A stretch of 64,000 nt of DNA from Firmicutes bacterium UBA5493 (lineage in GTDB: Bacteria; Bacillota; Limnochordia; Darwinibacteriales; Darwinibacteriaceae): the NCBI GenBank assembly GCA_002424045.1, contig DIPH01000001.1, positions 12,790-76,789 of the forward strand, written 5' to 3'. This document shows positions 51,785-60,668 of the stretch, in pieces (position 1 is the stretch's first letter; each line of letters starts with the position of its first letter). Position numbers and translations under genes: made by a program. The notes under the pieces were generated by a model. The model was given only the letters and a program-made list of their open reading frames with translations, had not been told where the DNA came from and made no database searches.

Positions 51785-52786
51785 CTAGCCACGAGGCATG
51801 GCACGATGGTACTGCCAGGGCCAAATATCCTTGTCGGCCTTGGCCTCTAAAACCCAGTAAGGATTGCGCAGAAGTTCTCGCCCTAAGGCCACAAAATCAG
51901 CCCGTCCGTTGAAGATAATCTCCTGAGCCAACTCTGGCTGGGTTATTAGACCGACGGCAATAGTAGGCATACCCACCTCTTTTTTTACTGCCTCCGCAAA
52001 AGGCACTTGATAACCAGGTCCAAGCTCAATTCGTGAGGACAACAGGCCCCCTGAACTGATATCCATTAAATCAACGCCATGCTCTTTCAGCACCTTGCAG
52101 ATTTCCACCGTATCCTCAATCGTCAAACCCCCATCTACGTAGTCGACTGCGGAAAGCCTCACGCTTAGAGGTTTATCCTCTGGCCATTCTTCTTGCACCG
52201 CTTCTACAATCTCCAAGAGAAAACGTATGCGGTTTTCCAGCGAACCACCGTATTCATCCGTACGCTCATTGCTTAGGGGCGACAAAAACTCATGGATCAA
52301 GTATCCATGGGCCCCGTGGATCTGCAGAACATCAAAGCCTGCAAGATGGGCCCGCCTAGCAGCCTGGCGCCAATTCTCGATGACCTCTTTAATCTCTTGC
52401 GTACTGAGGGCATGGGGCATCCCCATCTCCGGAACCGCTAAACTGGAGGGGGCTACTAGTTCATCACCCCAAGATTTACGGCCACCGTGGGCGATTTGAA
52501 TCGCCATAACAGAACCATGTTCTTTGCCCAACTGCACCAATTCACGCAGTCCCGCGGTATGCTCATTCTTCCAAATTCCTAGATCGTGATTGCTGAGCCT
52601 ACCTCGTTTTTCCACCGCGGTGGCTTCCAAAATAATAAGGCCTACACCACCTACAGCACGGGCCCCATAATGCACCCGGTGCCAATTGGTCCCATAGCCA
52701 TCTTCAGTAGCCGAATATTGGCACATGGCGGGCATCACAATACGATTAGGAATGGTAACACTCTTCAGCTCAAATGGAGTAAACAT
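51785..52786 (-). CDS. namA: NADPH dehydrogenase of the old yellow enzyme family (NamA/YqjM type)
   Basis: A 333-residue FMN TIM-barrel. Features of the YqjM branch are the N-terminal MPAMCQYSA with Cys22 near the flavin, HYGARAVGGVGLIILEATAV near 42, the substrate-binding HGAHGYLIHEFLSP near 160 and the FMN-phosphate block GLITQPE and ALGRELLRNP near the end. It reduces activated alkenes, nitro compounds or similar electrophiles. The ATG at 52786 follows GGAGGT by about 7 bases. It lies after pyrE and may be read from the pyr operon. Confidence 0.92.
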   Translation of the reverse strand: MFTPFELKSVTIPNRIVMPAMCQYSATEDGYGTNWHRVHYGARAVGGVGLIILEATAVEKRGRLSNHDLGIWKNEHTAGLRELVQLGKEHGSVMAIQIAHGGRKSWGDELVAPSSLAVPEMGMPHALSTQEIKEVIENWRQAARRAHLAGFDVLQIHGAHGYLIHEFLSPLSNERTDEYGGSLENRIRFLLEIVEAVQEEWPEDKPLSVRLSAVDYVDGGLTIEDTVEICKVLKEHGVDLMDISSGGLLSSRIELGPGYQVPFAEAVKKEVGMPTIAVGLITQPELAQEIIFNGRADFVALGRELLRNPYWVLEAKADKDIWPWQYHRAMPRG

Positions 52787-52840
52787 CCAAAACACCTCCG
52801 AAATAGTTAGACATAGTATCTCCCACTTAGAAGGATTTGG

Positions 52841-53419
52841 CTAACCTCGGCTCGTTTTCCTGCTTCCAGGGGTTTGAAGAGCCACACCCTCCCGGCAGAG
52901 GGGACACTTCTCGGGCTTGTATGCTGTTATCTCCACGCTCACTAAGGAATAAAAAGGAACCCCAAAGACGGCCGTGCCCTGGCTACGATCGACAATGGTG
53001 GCTATCCCTAACACATCAGCCCCACACTCTTTGGCCAGGTCCACAACTTCCCGAACCGAACCACCGGTTGTGACCACGTCTTCCACAGCCAAAACCTTTT
53101 CGCCAGGTCGCAGTTTGAATCCACGGCGAAAGGTCATGTTTCCATCTTGCCTTTCGGCGAAAATAAAGCGGCAACCAAGCAAACGGGCTAACTCATACCC
53201 CACCGTAACGCCACCTATAGCTGGCGCAATTACCGTGTCGATACCCTCCGGGAGCTTCGGAATCAAAGTTTTCACTACCTCGGCGGCCTTACGGGGATAC
53301 TCAAATAGCTTCGCACACTGCATATATTGCTCCGAATGCAGACCCGAAGTGAGCTTGAAATGCCCCGATTGCAAGACTCCTAGCTCCTGAAACTCCGCGA
53401 GTAACTCTTGGTTGGTCAT
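52841..53419 (-). CDS. pyrE: Orotate phosphoribosyltransferase
   Basis: A 192-residue enzyme joining orotate and PRPP to OMP. PRPP-binding motif VLAVEDVVTTGGSV near residue 110 and GGVTVGYELAR near 70 are clear. The C-terminal tail has CPLCREG, a cysteine pair common to this PyrE subgroup. It overlaps pyrF by 4 bases (ATGA junction) and is the last gene of the pyr operon. Confidence 0.96.
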   Translation of the reverse strand: MTNQELLAEFQELGVLQSGHFKLTSGLHSEQYMQCAKLFEYPRKAAEVVKTLIPKLPEGIDTVIAPAIGGVTVGYELARLLGCRFIFAERQDGNMTFRRGFKLRPGEKVLAVEDVVTTGGSVREVVDLAKECGADVLGIATIVDRSQGTAVFGVPFYSLVSVEITAYKPEKCPLCREGVALQTPGSRKTSRG

Positions 53420-54111
53420 ACTTCCACCTCAATTTCTTCTACTATCTTTAAAAACGCTCCATGGGGGTCAGGGCTTGCCAAAATCGGGCGACCGATGACT
53501 AAATAGTCACTGCCGGCCTGGATGGCTTCCCCCGGTGTCATGGTGCGTTTTTGATCCTGTGTGGCGGAGCCTCGGGGGCGTACACCAGGCGTCACGGCTA
53601 AGAAATCTTTACCGCACACGTCCTTGATGCTCGTCACCTCTAAGGGCGAACAGACAACACCGGCCAAATTAGCCTTCTTCGCCAATTGGGCGTAGGTTAA
53701 GACACTGGCTTCCACTGTACCTGGAATTCCCAACTCACTGTTCAGCATACTTTGGTTGGTAGAGGTTAGCTGGGTCACTCCAATTAACTTGGTATCTTCA
53801 CCAACGGCTTCCCTAGCCCTTTGCATCATCTCCAGCCCCCCTGCGCAGTGCAGATTCAAAAGATCGCAACCGGCGCGACTCAGACTACGCATAGCTCCTG
53901 CTGCAGTATTGGGAATGTCATGGACCTTTAGATCCAGAAAAATCTTCAAACCTCGGTCCTTTAAGACATGAATGAGTTCTGGTCCCGCGCTATAGAAAAG
54001 TTCCATGCCCACCTTGACAAAACGAACCTGAGGCAGTCTTGTCAGGGCCTCTTCTACTTCTTCCCTGCTCCCCACGTCAAGGGCCACAATAATCCTCTCC
54101 ACCAAACTCAT
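53416..54111 (-). CDS. pyrF: Orotidine 5'-phosphate decarboxylase
   Basis: A 231-residue TIM-barrel enzyme producing UMP. VALDVGSREEVE near residue 8, the catalytic DLKVHDIPNT near residue 61 (Asp-Lys-x-x-Asp) and TPGVRPRGS near residue 185 are present. The ATG at 54111 overlaps the pyrD stop in an ATGA and follows GGGGGTG, so I use it instead of the longer open frame that runs into pyrD. Confidence 0.97.
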   Translation of the reverse strand: MSLVERIIVALDVGSREEVEEALTRLPQVRFVKVGMELFYSAGPELIHVLKDRGLKIFLDLKVHDIPNTAAGAMRSLSRAGCDLLNLHCAGGLEMMQRAREAVGEDTKLIGVTQLTSTNQSMLNSELGIPGTVEASVLTYAQLAKKANLAGVVCSPLEVTSIKDVCGKDFLAVTPGVRPRGSATQDQKRTMTPGEAIQAGSDYLVIGRPILASPDPHGAFLKIVEEIEVEV

Positions 54112-55019
54112 AACGCACACCCCCTGATTTCCTCTATATTCTTGATTCCCTCTTCTTGCATAAATGACCTTAACTCTGCGATAATCCTGGGGCAAGCATA
54201 GGGGTCTGTGAAGTTGGCTGTTCCTACTTCCACAGCCCAGGCTCCGGCCATGATGAATTCTGCGGCATCCCGCCCACTATAAATACCGCCCATGCCAATG
54301 ATGGGAAGGTCGACTTCTCTGGCTACGTCGTAGACCATGCGCACGGCTACAGGTTTGATGGCCCGTCCTGAAAGTCCGCCTGTTTTGTTGGCCAAGACCG
54401 GCTTTCTCGTGGTTAGATCAATTTGCATCCCAATGAGTGTGTTAATTAAGCTCAAACCATCGGCACCTCCACAGGCAGCGGCCAGGGCTAGATCCTGCAC
54501 CCTGGTTACATTGGGTGACAGCTTAACAAAAAGGGGGAGCGTACAAACCTTACGGACTTCTTCGACTAGTCCTCTGAGGACCGTAGCGTCAACCCCAAAG
54601 GCAAGACCTCCTAATTTCACATTAGGGCAAGACACATTGAGCTCAACTGCCTGGGCTAAGCCAGATCTGCTAACTTGCTCTACCACTTCGCAATAATCCT
54701 CCACCGTATCGCCTGCTACGTTCACAAAGATCGGAACATTCTGGCCCGCCAGCCAGGGGAGCTCTTCGGCTAGAACCTCGTCAAGACCGGGATTGGCTAA
54801 GCCAATAGCGTTAAGCATGCCCCCTGTGACCTCTGTCACCCGGGGGGTAGGATTACCTAGGCGGGGATAGAGCGTTGTGGCCTTCACCACCACGGCTCCT
54901 AATTCGTCCAGGGAATAGTATTCGCCATATTCCCTACCAAAGCCAAAGCAGCCTGAGGCAGGCATCACAGGGTTCCTCAACTGCAAGCCCCCTAAGTCAA
55001 CCTCAAGATCCACACTCAT
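54108..55019 (-). CDS. pyrD: Dihydroorotate dehydrogenase, class 1B catalytic subunit
   Basis: A 303-residue FMN enzyme oxidising dihydroorotate to orotate. The class 1 catalytic cysteine sits in NVSCPN near residue 130, with PVMPASGCFGFG at the N-terminus and the FMN-phosphate block MGGIYSGRDAAEF near 245. As class 1B it needs PyrK and passes electrons to NAD+. It overlaps pyrK by an ATGA junction. Confidence 0.97.
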   Translation of the reverse strand: MSVDLEVDLGGLQLRNPVMPASGCFGFGREYGEYYSLDELGAVVVKATTLYPRLGNPTPRVTEVTGGMLNAIGLANPGLDEVLAEELPWLAGQNVPIFVNVAGDTVEDYCEVVEQVSRSGLAQAVELNVSCPNVKLGGLAFGVDATVLRGLVEEVRKVCTLPLFVKLSPNVTRVQDLALAAACGGADGLSLINTLIGMQIDLTTRKPVLANKTGGLSGRAIKPVAVRMVYDVAREVDLPIIGMGGIYSGRDAAEFIMAGAWAVEVGTANFTDPYACPRIIAELRSFMQEEGIKNIEEIRGCAL

Positions 55020-55765
55020 AGAGAAACCTCCTCCCAGGAAAACACGGGACCCTCTTTGCAGATGCGCTTGGCAGCCGAACCATCAGGATCAAGACAGGTA
55101 CAGCCCCAGCAGGCTCCCACACCGCAAGCCATGCGCTCTTCTAGAGATACATAGCCTTTGATGTCTCTACCTTGAAAGTGAGCTTTCAGGGCTTTTAGCA
55201 TAGGCTTGGGACCACAGCTATAGAGAGTTGTCCAGTTTTCATTCACGTTTAAGGCTTCTGTGACAAAGCCCTTTTTTCCTAAAGAACCATCTTCTGTGCA
55301 GACAACTACATCACCAAATTCAGCGAATTCTCTTGTCCAGAAGACGTCGTCCTGGTTCTTAAATCCCAAAACGATGTGGAGTTTAAAGCCCGCAGCTCCC
55401 AGCTCTTTAGCCAGTTGATAAAGGGGAGGAACTCCAACTCCTCCTCCTACGACCAGGACAGTACCAGGATTCTGTGGCGCGGGAAACCCCCTCCCCAGAG
55501 GCCCGAGTACATCGAGGACATCGCCCGGACACCTTTCGCTCAGCCATTTGGTTCCATCTCCCACCACGCGATAGACGAGGGTGAGAGTTTTCGTCTCTGG
55601 ATTGCAGGAGGCAATACTTAGTGGCCTACGCAGAGGATGTCCTTTGCCATCTCCGATTAACAGATTCACAAATTGGCCTGATGTGGCCTTTTCATAGGGA
55701 AATTCGCCCGTCAATTCCAAGGCAAAAATGTCCCGGCTGAGCTGCTTATTTTCCTCGACTAACAT
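55016..55765 (-). CDS. pyrK: Dihydroorotate dehydrogenase electron-transfer subunit
   Basis: A 249-residue FAD and [2Fe-2S] subunit. The FAD domain has HPLRRPLSIAS near residue 42, the NAD domain has VVGGGVGVPPLYQLAKEL near 105, and four cluster cysteines lie near 211-232 (CGVGACWGCTC and a later RICKEGPVF). It links PyrD to NAD+. The ATG at 55765 follows GGAGG and overlaps pyrC by 7 bases; earlier in-frame codons lie inside pyrC. Confidence 0.97.
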   Translation of the reverse strand: MLVEENKQLSRDIFALELTGEFPYEKATSGQFVNLLIGDGKGHPLRRPLSIASCNPETKTLTLVYRVVGDGTKWLSERCPGDVLDVLGPLGRGFPAPQNPGTVLVVGGGVGVPPLYQLAKELGAAGFKLHIVLGFKNQDDVFWTREFAEFGDVVVCTEDGSLGKKGFVTEALNVNENWTTLYSCGPKPMLKALKAHFQGRDIKGYVSLEERMACGVGACWGCTCLDPDGSAAKRICKEGPVFSWEEVSL

Positions 55766-57012
55766 GAATAGACCGCCTCCCCGTCCACAAGAGTCAAAAC
55801 AGGCCATCCTTGCAGAGTCTGCCCTATGTGGGGAGAATTGGTGCCCTTGCTTTTAAACTGATCCTTGGTGACCTTTCTCTCCTTACCTAAATCCAGGACG
55901 ACAAGGTCGGCACCGGCTCCCACCTTAAGCTCAGATTCTACTCCAAGTATGGAGGCCGGTGCTTCCGTGAGACTGTATAATAACTGCTCTAGGGTCAATT
56001 GGCCCTCTAGAACGAGCTTGCTATACAAAACGGGAAAGGTCGTCTCTAAAGCCGTGACTCCGAAAGGTGAACCCTCAAATAGTCCGTTTTCCTTTTGTGT
56101 ACCATGGGGCGCATGATCAGTGGAGATGATGTCAATGACCCCGGTTTTCAACGCTTCCACTAGGGCCCGGCGATCTTTTTCTGTGCGGAGTGGGGGTTTC
56201 ATCTGAAAGTTCCCTCGGGGCTCCTTAATATCGTGATGGGTGAGTGTCAGATGATGAGGTGTAACTTCTGCTGTAACGGGTAAGCCCTCCTCTTTGGCCT
56301 TGGCAATGAGCTCAACTGTCTGCCAGGCGCTCACATGGGCCACATGGTAGCGGCAGTGGGTTTTCCTCACGAATTCAAGGTCGCGCTTTAACATGAGATA
56401 TTCAGACTCCGGGGGAATTTGCTCATAAAAAAAGCCCTCCCCAAGTAGAGCCTTATCTTCTAGATGGTTGATGACAACACCACCAACCTCTTTTACTCCA
56501 AGGAAAACCTCTTGCGCAATGTTCTCGTTTAAGGGGTCACCATCATCGGAATAAAGGACAACATATCTTGCTGCAAAAGCTTTGTAGTCTACCGTTTTCT
56601 TCCCCGACCGTCCTTCAGTCAAAGCCGCGATGGGCCTGACCTTACAGTGAGCGGTTTTTCGAATACGCTCATCTAGAGCGTCCAATGCTTCCAGGGAGTC
56701 CAAGGCTGGACTCGTGTTCGGCATAGGACACACCGTTGTAAACCCTCCGGCCACAGCGGCCATGGTGCCGCTTGCAATTGTCTCCTTACTCTCAAAACCG
56801 GGCTCCCGAAGATGGGTGTGGAGATCAATGAAACCTGCGGCGATGATCTGCCCTGTTGCATCGAAATCCCTAATGGGACCTTGAAATAGTTGTCTTACCT
56901 CATCCGCAGCTTTCCCAAAGGCCACGATCATGCCCCCGAGAATCAGAACGCTTTCCTGCATTATTTCTTGATTACGATACACTGAGCCGTTATGCAGATA
57001 CCAATTTGCCAT
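55759..57012 (-). CDS. pyrC: Dihydroorotase
   Basis: A 417-residue type I dihydroorotase that cyclises carbamoyl aspartate. Zinc ligands His65 and His67 lie in DLHTHLREPG, further ligands in HVSAW and HHLTLTHHD, and the late DHAPH motif near residue 307. It overlaps pyrB by 23 bases, typical of a tightly coupled operon. Confidence 0.97.
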   Translation of the reverse strand: MANWYLHNGSVYRNQEIMQESVLILGGMIVAFGKAADEVRQLFQGPIRDFDATGQIIAAGFIDLHTHLREPGFESKETIASGTMAAVAGGFTTVCPMPNTSPALDSLEALDALDERIRKTAHCKVRPIAALTEGRSGKKTVDYKAFAARYVVLYSDDGDPLNENIAQEVFLGVKEVGGVVINHLEDKALLGEGFFYEQIPPESEYLMLKRDLEFVRKTHCRYHVAHVSAWQTVELIAKAKEEGLPVTAEVTPHHLTLTHHDIKEPRGNFQMKPPLRTEKDRRALVEALKTGVIDIISTDHAPHGTQKENGLFEGSPFGVTALETTFPVLYSKLVLEGQLTLEQLLYSLTEAPASILGVESELKVGAGADLVVLDLGKERKVTKDQFKSKGTNSPHIGQTLQGWPVLTLVDGEAVYSC

Positions 57013-57889
57013 GCTTTCCTCCCTGCAAACACCAATCCAAGACCGCCATACGCACTTCTACACCATTGCTCACCTGTCTTAAGATCTGACTGCGGGGGTC
57101 CTCCATGGCAGCTGTGCAGATTTCCACACCGCGATTTACGGGACCAGGGTGCATAATTACGGCTTCTTTCCGTAGTCTAGCCAATCTTTCTTCCGTCAAG
57201 CCATACTGTTCATGATAGGTTCTAATATCCGTGTTCTCAGCGTGCCGCTCATGCTGCACTCTGAGCATCATCAGGACCTCCGTTTCTTCTACAGCCTTGT
57301 CTAAATCAACCCAGGGCACTTCAGGGAGATCATGGGGCTTGAAGATATCTGGTCCAGCGAACTGAACATGTGCACCGAGTTCTGTTAGGATATGCAGATT
57401 CGAACGTGCAACTCTGCTGTGTCTGATGTCTCCCACAATTGTAACCTTGAGACCCCGGAGGCTGCCGAAGCGTTGCCTTATCGTGAGGGCATCTAGCAGT
57501 GCTTGCGTCGGATGTTCAAAAGCGCCAGATCCAGCGTTAACCAAGCTAAGATTGAGTTTGCAATCGGCCAGTTCTTTAGGCCAGTCGGTCTTATGTCGGA
57601 TTACGACCACGTCAACGCCTAGAGCTTCTAGAGTCTCTAGGGTATCCCTGAGTGATTCGCCCTTGCTTGTGCTAGAATGGTCTACATCAAAGTTCAGGGT
57701 CCGTAGCCCTAAACGCTGGGCTGCCATTTGGAAGGATAAATTTGTGCGGGTACTGTTTTCGAAGAATAGATGGACAACGGTTCCGTGATTCTCGCCCATT
57801 TGCTCCTTATCTGCATAGGCTTGAGCATTTTGAAGTAATAGTTCGATGGTGTGGCGTCCTAGATCCTTACTACTGACTAGAGAATTCAA
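56990..57889 (-). CDS. pyrB: Aspartate carbamoyltransferase, catalytic subunit
   Basis: A 299-residue transferase; carbamoyl-phosphate loop STRT at 46-49 and HPTQALLDA near residue 127 are diagnostic. No regulatory PyrI chain is present, as in other Firmicutes. It is the first gene of pyrB-C-K-D-F-E, starting at the TTG at 57889 behind GGGGGAG. Carbamoyl-phosphate synthase, PyrR and a uracil permease are not in the window. Confidence 0.97.
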   Translation of the reverse strand: MNSLVSSKDLGRHTIELLLQNAQAYADKEQMGENHGTVVHLFFENSTRTNLSFQMAAQRLGLRTLNFDVDHSSTSKGESLRDTLETLEALGVDVVVIRHKTDWPKELADCKLNLSLVNAGSGAFEHPTQALLDALTIRQRFGSLRGLKVTIVGDIRHSRVARSNLHILTELGAHVQFAGPDIFKPHDLPEVPWVDLDKAVEETEVLMMLRVQHERHAENTDIRTYHEQYGLTEERLARLRKEAVIMHPGPVNRGVEICTAAMEDPRSQILRQVSNGVEVRMAVLDWCLQGGKHGKLVSA

Positions 57890-57928
57890 CTTGGCTCCCC
57901 CTTGTCAGACCTCAACCTACACAAATCC

Positions 57929-57961
57929 AAAAGGGGCTTCTACCGGTTGGTAGAAGCCCCA
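57929..57961 (-). terminator. Attenuator terminator of the pyr operon
   Basis: On the minus strand a perfect 12-pair stem (GGGGCTTCTACC with GGTAGAAGCCCC) with a 4-base loop is followed by TTTT, 40 bases before the pyrB start. The T run is short, fitting a conditional terminator. Confidence 0.85.
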
Positions 57962-58013
57962 TCTTCGCAAAGTGGTAACACAGAGTATTGCATAGAAAAC
58001 TCTTGTGCTTTGT

Positions 58014-58056
58014 GTAGGCGTCCTTCCCAACCTCTCTGGATTGGCTTAAAGGTCTT
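58014..58056 (-). promoter_or_regulatory. PyrR-binding loop (anti-antiterminator) of the pyr leader
   Basis: On the minus strand AATCCAGAGAGGTTGGGAAGG matches the conserved PyrR target (UCCAGAGAGG, a short loop, AAGG) and is flanked by pairing arms. With the terminator at 57929 it forms a UMP-responsive attenuator: PyrR-UMP binding favours termination. CCTACACAAA just after it can pair with TTTGTGTAGG beyond the terminator. Confidence 0.88.
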
Positions 58057-58078
58057 TTTTGTGTTTTTCTTCTAATCC

Positions 58079-58107
58079 AGTCTATCAAGGACTAGCATCG
58101 CTGTCAA
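58079..58107 (-). promoter_or_regulatory. Promoter of the pyr operon
   Basis: On the minus strand TTGACA (58102-58107) and TAGACT (58079-58084) with a 17-base spacer, placing the start site just before the PyrR-binding loop. Confidence 0.8.
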
Positions 58108-58118
58108 GCACTTTCGGT

Positions 58119-58146
58119 TCCATTTTTTGACCTCCATTTTTTGACC
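58119..58146. repeat. Tandem 14-bp repeat upstream of the pyr promoter
   Basis: Two exact direct copies, 58119-58132 and 58133-58146, reading GGTCAAAAAATGGA on the minus strand. They end 12 bases upstream of the pyr -35 box, where an activator would bind. They also lie just after the stop of the small peptide gene. Confidence 0.8.
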
Positions 58147-58156
58147 AAAACTCTCA

Positions 58157-58288
58157 TCAGAATTTCGGATTTATCTGGTTAATTATTGGCTTTCGTATCT
58201 TGCTCGGCTCCACATTTGTCGTATACCAGCCATGTTTGTGATCGCAGCCTGCCAATTGACACAATCCGTTTAACTTATGTTGCTTCAT
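58157..58288 (-). CDS. 43-residue Cys/His-containing peptide
   Basis: A 43-residue peptide with GLCQLAGCDHKHGW near residues 8-21 (two Cys, two His) and a polar, basic C-terminal half ending in NPKF. No membrane helix or signal peptide. The ATG at 58288 has AAGGAG 7 bases upstream; earlier in-frame codons have none. It is the last gene after a GntR-ABC-permease cluster. It could be a metal-binding peptide, a regulatory peptide or a modified-peptide precursor; no modifying enzyme is nearby. No family recognised. Confidence 0.5.
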   Translation of the reverse strand: MKQHKLNGLCQLAGCDHKHGWYTTNVEPSKIRKPIINQINPKF

Positions 58289-58319
58289 CTCGTGCTCCTT
58301 CTTCATTTGAGGATCATGG

Positions 58320-58484
58320 CTAAGAACTACGTTTCGCAATATAGGTGCCCGCAAAAGAAAGCAGATAGATGGCGGCAAAATAACCTGTCTGCAGGTGATC
58401 TTTTGCCAAGAACCAGATAAAAAACGTGATAAGAAAAGCTATTCGTGCGGCAGAGAAAAGCTCTTGGAAACGAAATGGATTCAT
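58320..58484 (-). CDS. Small two-helix membrane protein
   Basis: A 54-residue protein with two hydrophobic helices (about 12-28 and 34-49) and a basic tail, beginning MNPFRFQELFSAARI. The ATG at 58484 follows AAAGGTGG. An in-frame extension upstream runs into the permease gene and has no such site. It follows the second permease by 43 bases and so probably belongs to the same transporter operon, perhaps as an accessory subunit. Confidence 0.65.
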   Translation of the reverse strand: MNPFRFQELFSAARIAFLITFFIWFLAKDHLQTGYFAAIYLLSFAGTYIAKRSS

Positions 58485-58527
58485 GCATAAACCACCTTTA
58501 TCATCCACACCAGAGGTCTCATAACTT

Positions 58528-59184
58528 TTAGAATTCCCTCCTCCCATACAGCCGAAGGGATACCACAAACGAAATCCCCACCCATAGTGCGACGAAAACT
58601 CCAAAGATAGCTAAGCCAGCTATGTCGCTTGTAACCTCGGGCAAACGCTTCACCAATGGGTCGAGCCAGGCGGGTTTTTCTGGAATTAGGGCTGGCAACA
58701 TCGATCCCAGGATCATGATGCCGAAAAAGAGAATGAAGTGCCAGTAGCGGGATTTTGTATAGCCCACAGCAAAAAAGACAGGAAAATACAAGCTAGCTGC
58801 TACAAAGACTGCCCCTACGCCAAGAACTATGCCAACAGGATCCAGAGGCATGGCGGCTATGGGACCACCGAGCAAGGACAGAACTGTACTGACAATCCAA
58901 TAGACAATAATGACGATGAGCGCATACAGAGGAATCGATAGATATTTCGCACCCACAATCTTCCGTTTGGAGACAGGAAGGCTATTCCATAACACATCGG
59001 AACTGTTCTTCTCCTCCCAGGCCGCCCCCAGCATGACAAACATATAACCAACTGCACTAATAATCGCGATAAGCTGACCTGCACCCATACCCTGAAATGC
59101 AAAGGTGAACACCAGAACATACAGGACAGCCGCTCCTAGCATCTTCTTCTGAAGCAATAGGTCTTTGACAATTAAATATCCCAC
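58528..59184 (-). CDS. ABC-2 family permease, copy 2
   Basis: A 218-residue membrane protein with about six helices. It is a paralogue of the next gene: both share a KDLLLQK-type start, SDVLWNS(L/V)P near residue 62, KIVGAKYLSI, (Y)xKSRY in the middle and end in RREF. Together they probably form a heterodimeric membrane channel for the ATPase at 59802. Substrate unknown. Confidence 0.88.
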   Translation of the reverse strand: MGYLIVKDLLLQKKMLGAAVLYVLVFTFAFQGMGAGQLIAIISAVGYMFVMLGAAWEEKNSSDVLWNSLPVSKRKIVGAKYLSIPLYALIVIIVYWIVSTVLSLLGGPIAAMPLDPVGIVLGVGAVFVAASLYFPVFFAVGYTKSRYWHFILFFGIMILGSMLPALIPEKPAWLDPLVKRLPEVTSDIAGLAIFGVFVALWVGISFVVSLRLYGRREF

Positions 59185-59199
59185 AGCATTTTCCCCTTT

Positions 59200-59805
59200 C
59201 TAAAACTCCCGTCGCTGATAGAAATAAAGCGAAATCCCAAACGAGACAGCGACAAAGATGCCCACAATACCCACTGACAGTATCATCATCAAAGCAGTAA
59301 AGTGCATCTCCCTAAATTGACTCAAGGACGGCATCAAGTAGAGACAACCGACATACAAGATAATACCTGTATAACGCGATTTAACATAACCCAGAGCATA
59401 GTACAGCGGCCAATATACACCGCTTACCAATGCAACGATCAGTACGCCAGAGAGTATGCTCGGAAAATTTACAGCCAATGCAGTTTCTGAAGAACTAATC
59501 AACTTGCCGACAGCACTAGAGAGAAGAGCGAGCGCTAGGGCCCCTGCCAGATAAACGAAAATAGACAGATACTTTGCGCCCACGATTTTCCACGTCGGGA
59601 TAGGAACGCTATTCCAGAGCACATCGGACTTGCTCTCCCAGGCTGTGCTAAATATAATCAGAATAAAACCAACTATACTCATGGCTAGAACAATCTGCCC
59701 ATCAGTCATGCCTTGAAACAGGAAACCCAATACAATCACATAGACACAGACTAAAACCAAGATGCGTTTCTGTAGCATAAAGTCCTTGAGGAGTAAATGC
59801 CTCAT
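59200..59805 (-). CDS. ABC-2 family permease, copy 1
   Basis: A 201-residue membrane protein with about six helices, paralogous to the gene at 58528 (shared motifs SDVLWNS, KIVGAKYLSI, KSRY and terminal RREF), evidently by tandem duplication. It starts in an ATGA overlap with the ATPase stop codon, so it is co-translated. This family is found with YtrA-type regulators and responds to cell-envelope stress in some Firmicutes. Confidence 0.88.
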   Translation of the reverse strand: MRHLLLKDFMLQKRILVLVCVYVIVLGFLFQGMTDGQIVLAMSIVGFILIIFSTAWESKSDVLWNSVPIPTWKIVGAKYLSIFVYLAGALALALLSSAVGKLISSSETALAVNFPSILSGVLIVALVSGVYWPLYYALGYVKSRYTGIILYVGCLYLMPSLSQFREMHFTALMMILSVGIVGIFVAVSFGISLYFYQRREF

Positions 59806-60668
59806 ACTACCTTTTCCCTTGTACAGTAAAGCATAATATCCTCTAGAGTTGGCCTTTCTAGAACCGCCTTGCCACCCGTCAAGCGCTCCACAGATTCCCT
59901 TTCTTTCACTAGACCTTCGAATCCGAATTGATTCTCCCGCACACCGACTAGATAGGGACGCAAGTTGGCATCCAAGGCTGACCGCTCACCTTTAATTAGG
60001 GTGTAGGTTTCAAAGAGCTCCTCTTTCGATGTGCTAAATACGATATTCCCCTGATGAATAAGGGTCACGTAATCAGCAATCCTGTCTAAATCCGAGGTAA
60101 TATGGGACGAGAAAAGGATGGAGCATCGTTCGTCTTGAATCACTTCACTCAAAATATCCAAGAGCTCACTGCGAACAATGGGGTCAAGCCCCGAGGTGGG
60201 CTCATCCATAATCAGAAGCTCCGCTTTATGGGCCAGGGCTACGGCTAAAGCATACTTCATCTTCATTCCCCGGGAGAAGGTTTTAATCTTCTTGTCAGCG
60301 GGTAAAGCAAAGCGATGCACATAGTGGTTATAGGTATCCCAATCCCAATTTTTATAGAAGGGGGCTACAACCTTGGTCATCTGTATGATGGTTAATTCCT
60401 CGTAGAAGTGATTATCGTCGTAGACAAAACCAATCCTCTGTTTGACCTCCTGCTCATGTCTTCTAGAATCCAGGCCGAAGACTTTGATTTCTCCCATGTC
60501 AAGATGAAGGAGATTCATAATGAGCTTAATTGTCGTTGTCTTGCCAGAACCATTGGCCCCAATAAATCCCATAATGTACCCAGGCTCCAAAGTAAAACTG
60601 ATGCCGTTAAGCTTAAATCCGGTAAAATTCTTCACCACATCGCGCAATTCCAAAATCGGTCCCATCAT
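59802..60668 (-). CDS. ABC transporter ATP-binding protein (YtrB-like)
   Basis: A 288-residue ATPase with Walker A GANGSGKTT near 38, a signature region reading FSRGMKMKYALAVALAH near 133, Walker B LLIMDEPTSGLDP near 154 and the switch His in SSHITSD. The signature is FSRGM rather than LSGGQ, common in this exporter subgroup. Starts in an ATGA overlap with the GntR gene and ends the same way with the first permease. Confidence 0.93.
   Translation of the reverse strand: MMGPILELRDVVKNFTGFKLNGISFTLEPGYIMGFIGANGSGKTTTIKLIMNLLHLDMGEIKVFGLDSRRHEQEVKQRIGFVYDDNHFYEELTIIQMTKVVAPFYKNWDWDTYNHYVHRFALPADKKIKTFSRGMKMKYALAVALAHKAELLIMDEPTSGLDPIVRSELLDILSEVIQDERCSILFSSHITSDLDRIADYVTLIHQGNIVFSTSKEELFETYTLIKGERSALDANLRPYLVGVRENQFGFEGLVKERESVERLTGGKAVLERPTLEDIMLYCTREKVV

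Noticed and set aside
58014..58060. T-box leader upstream of pyrB
   Set aside because: No T-box sequence or specifier loop; the UCCAGAGAGG core fits PyrR binding instead.
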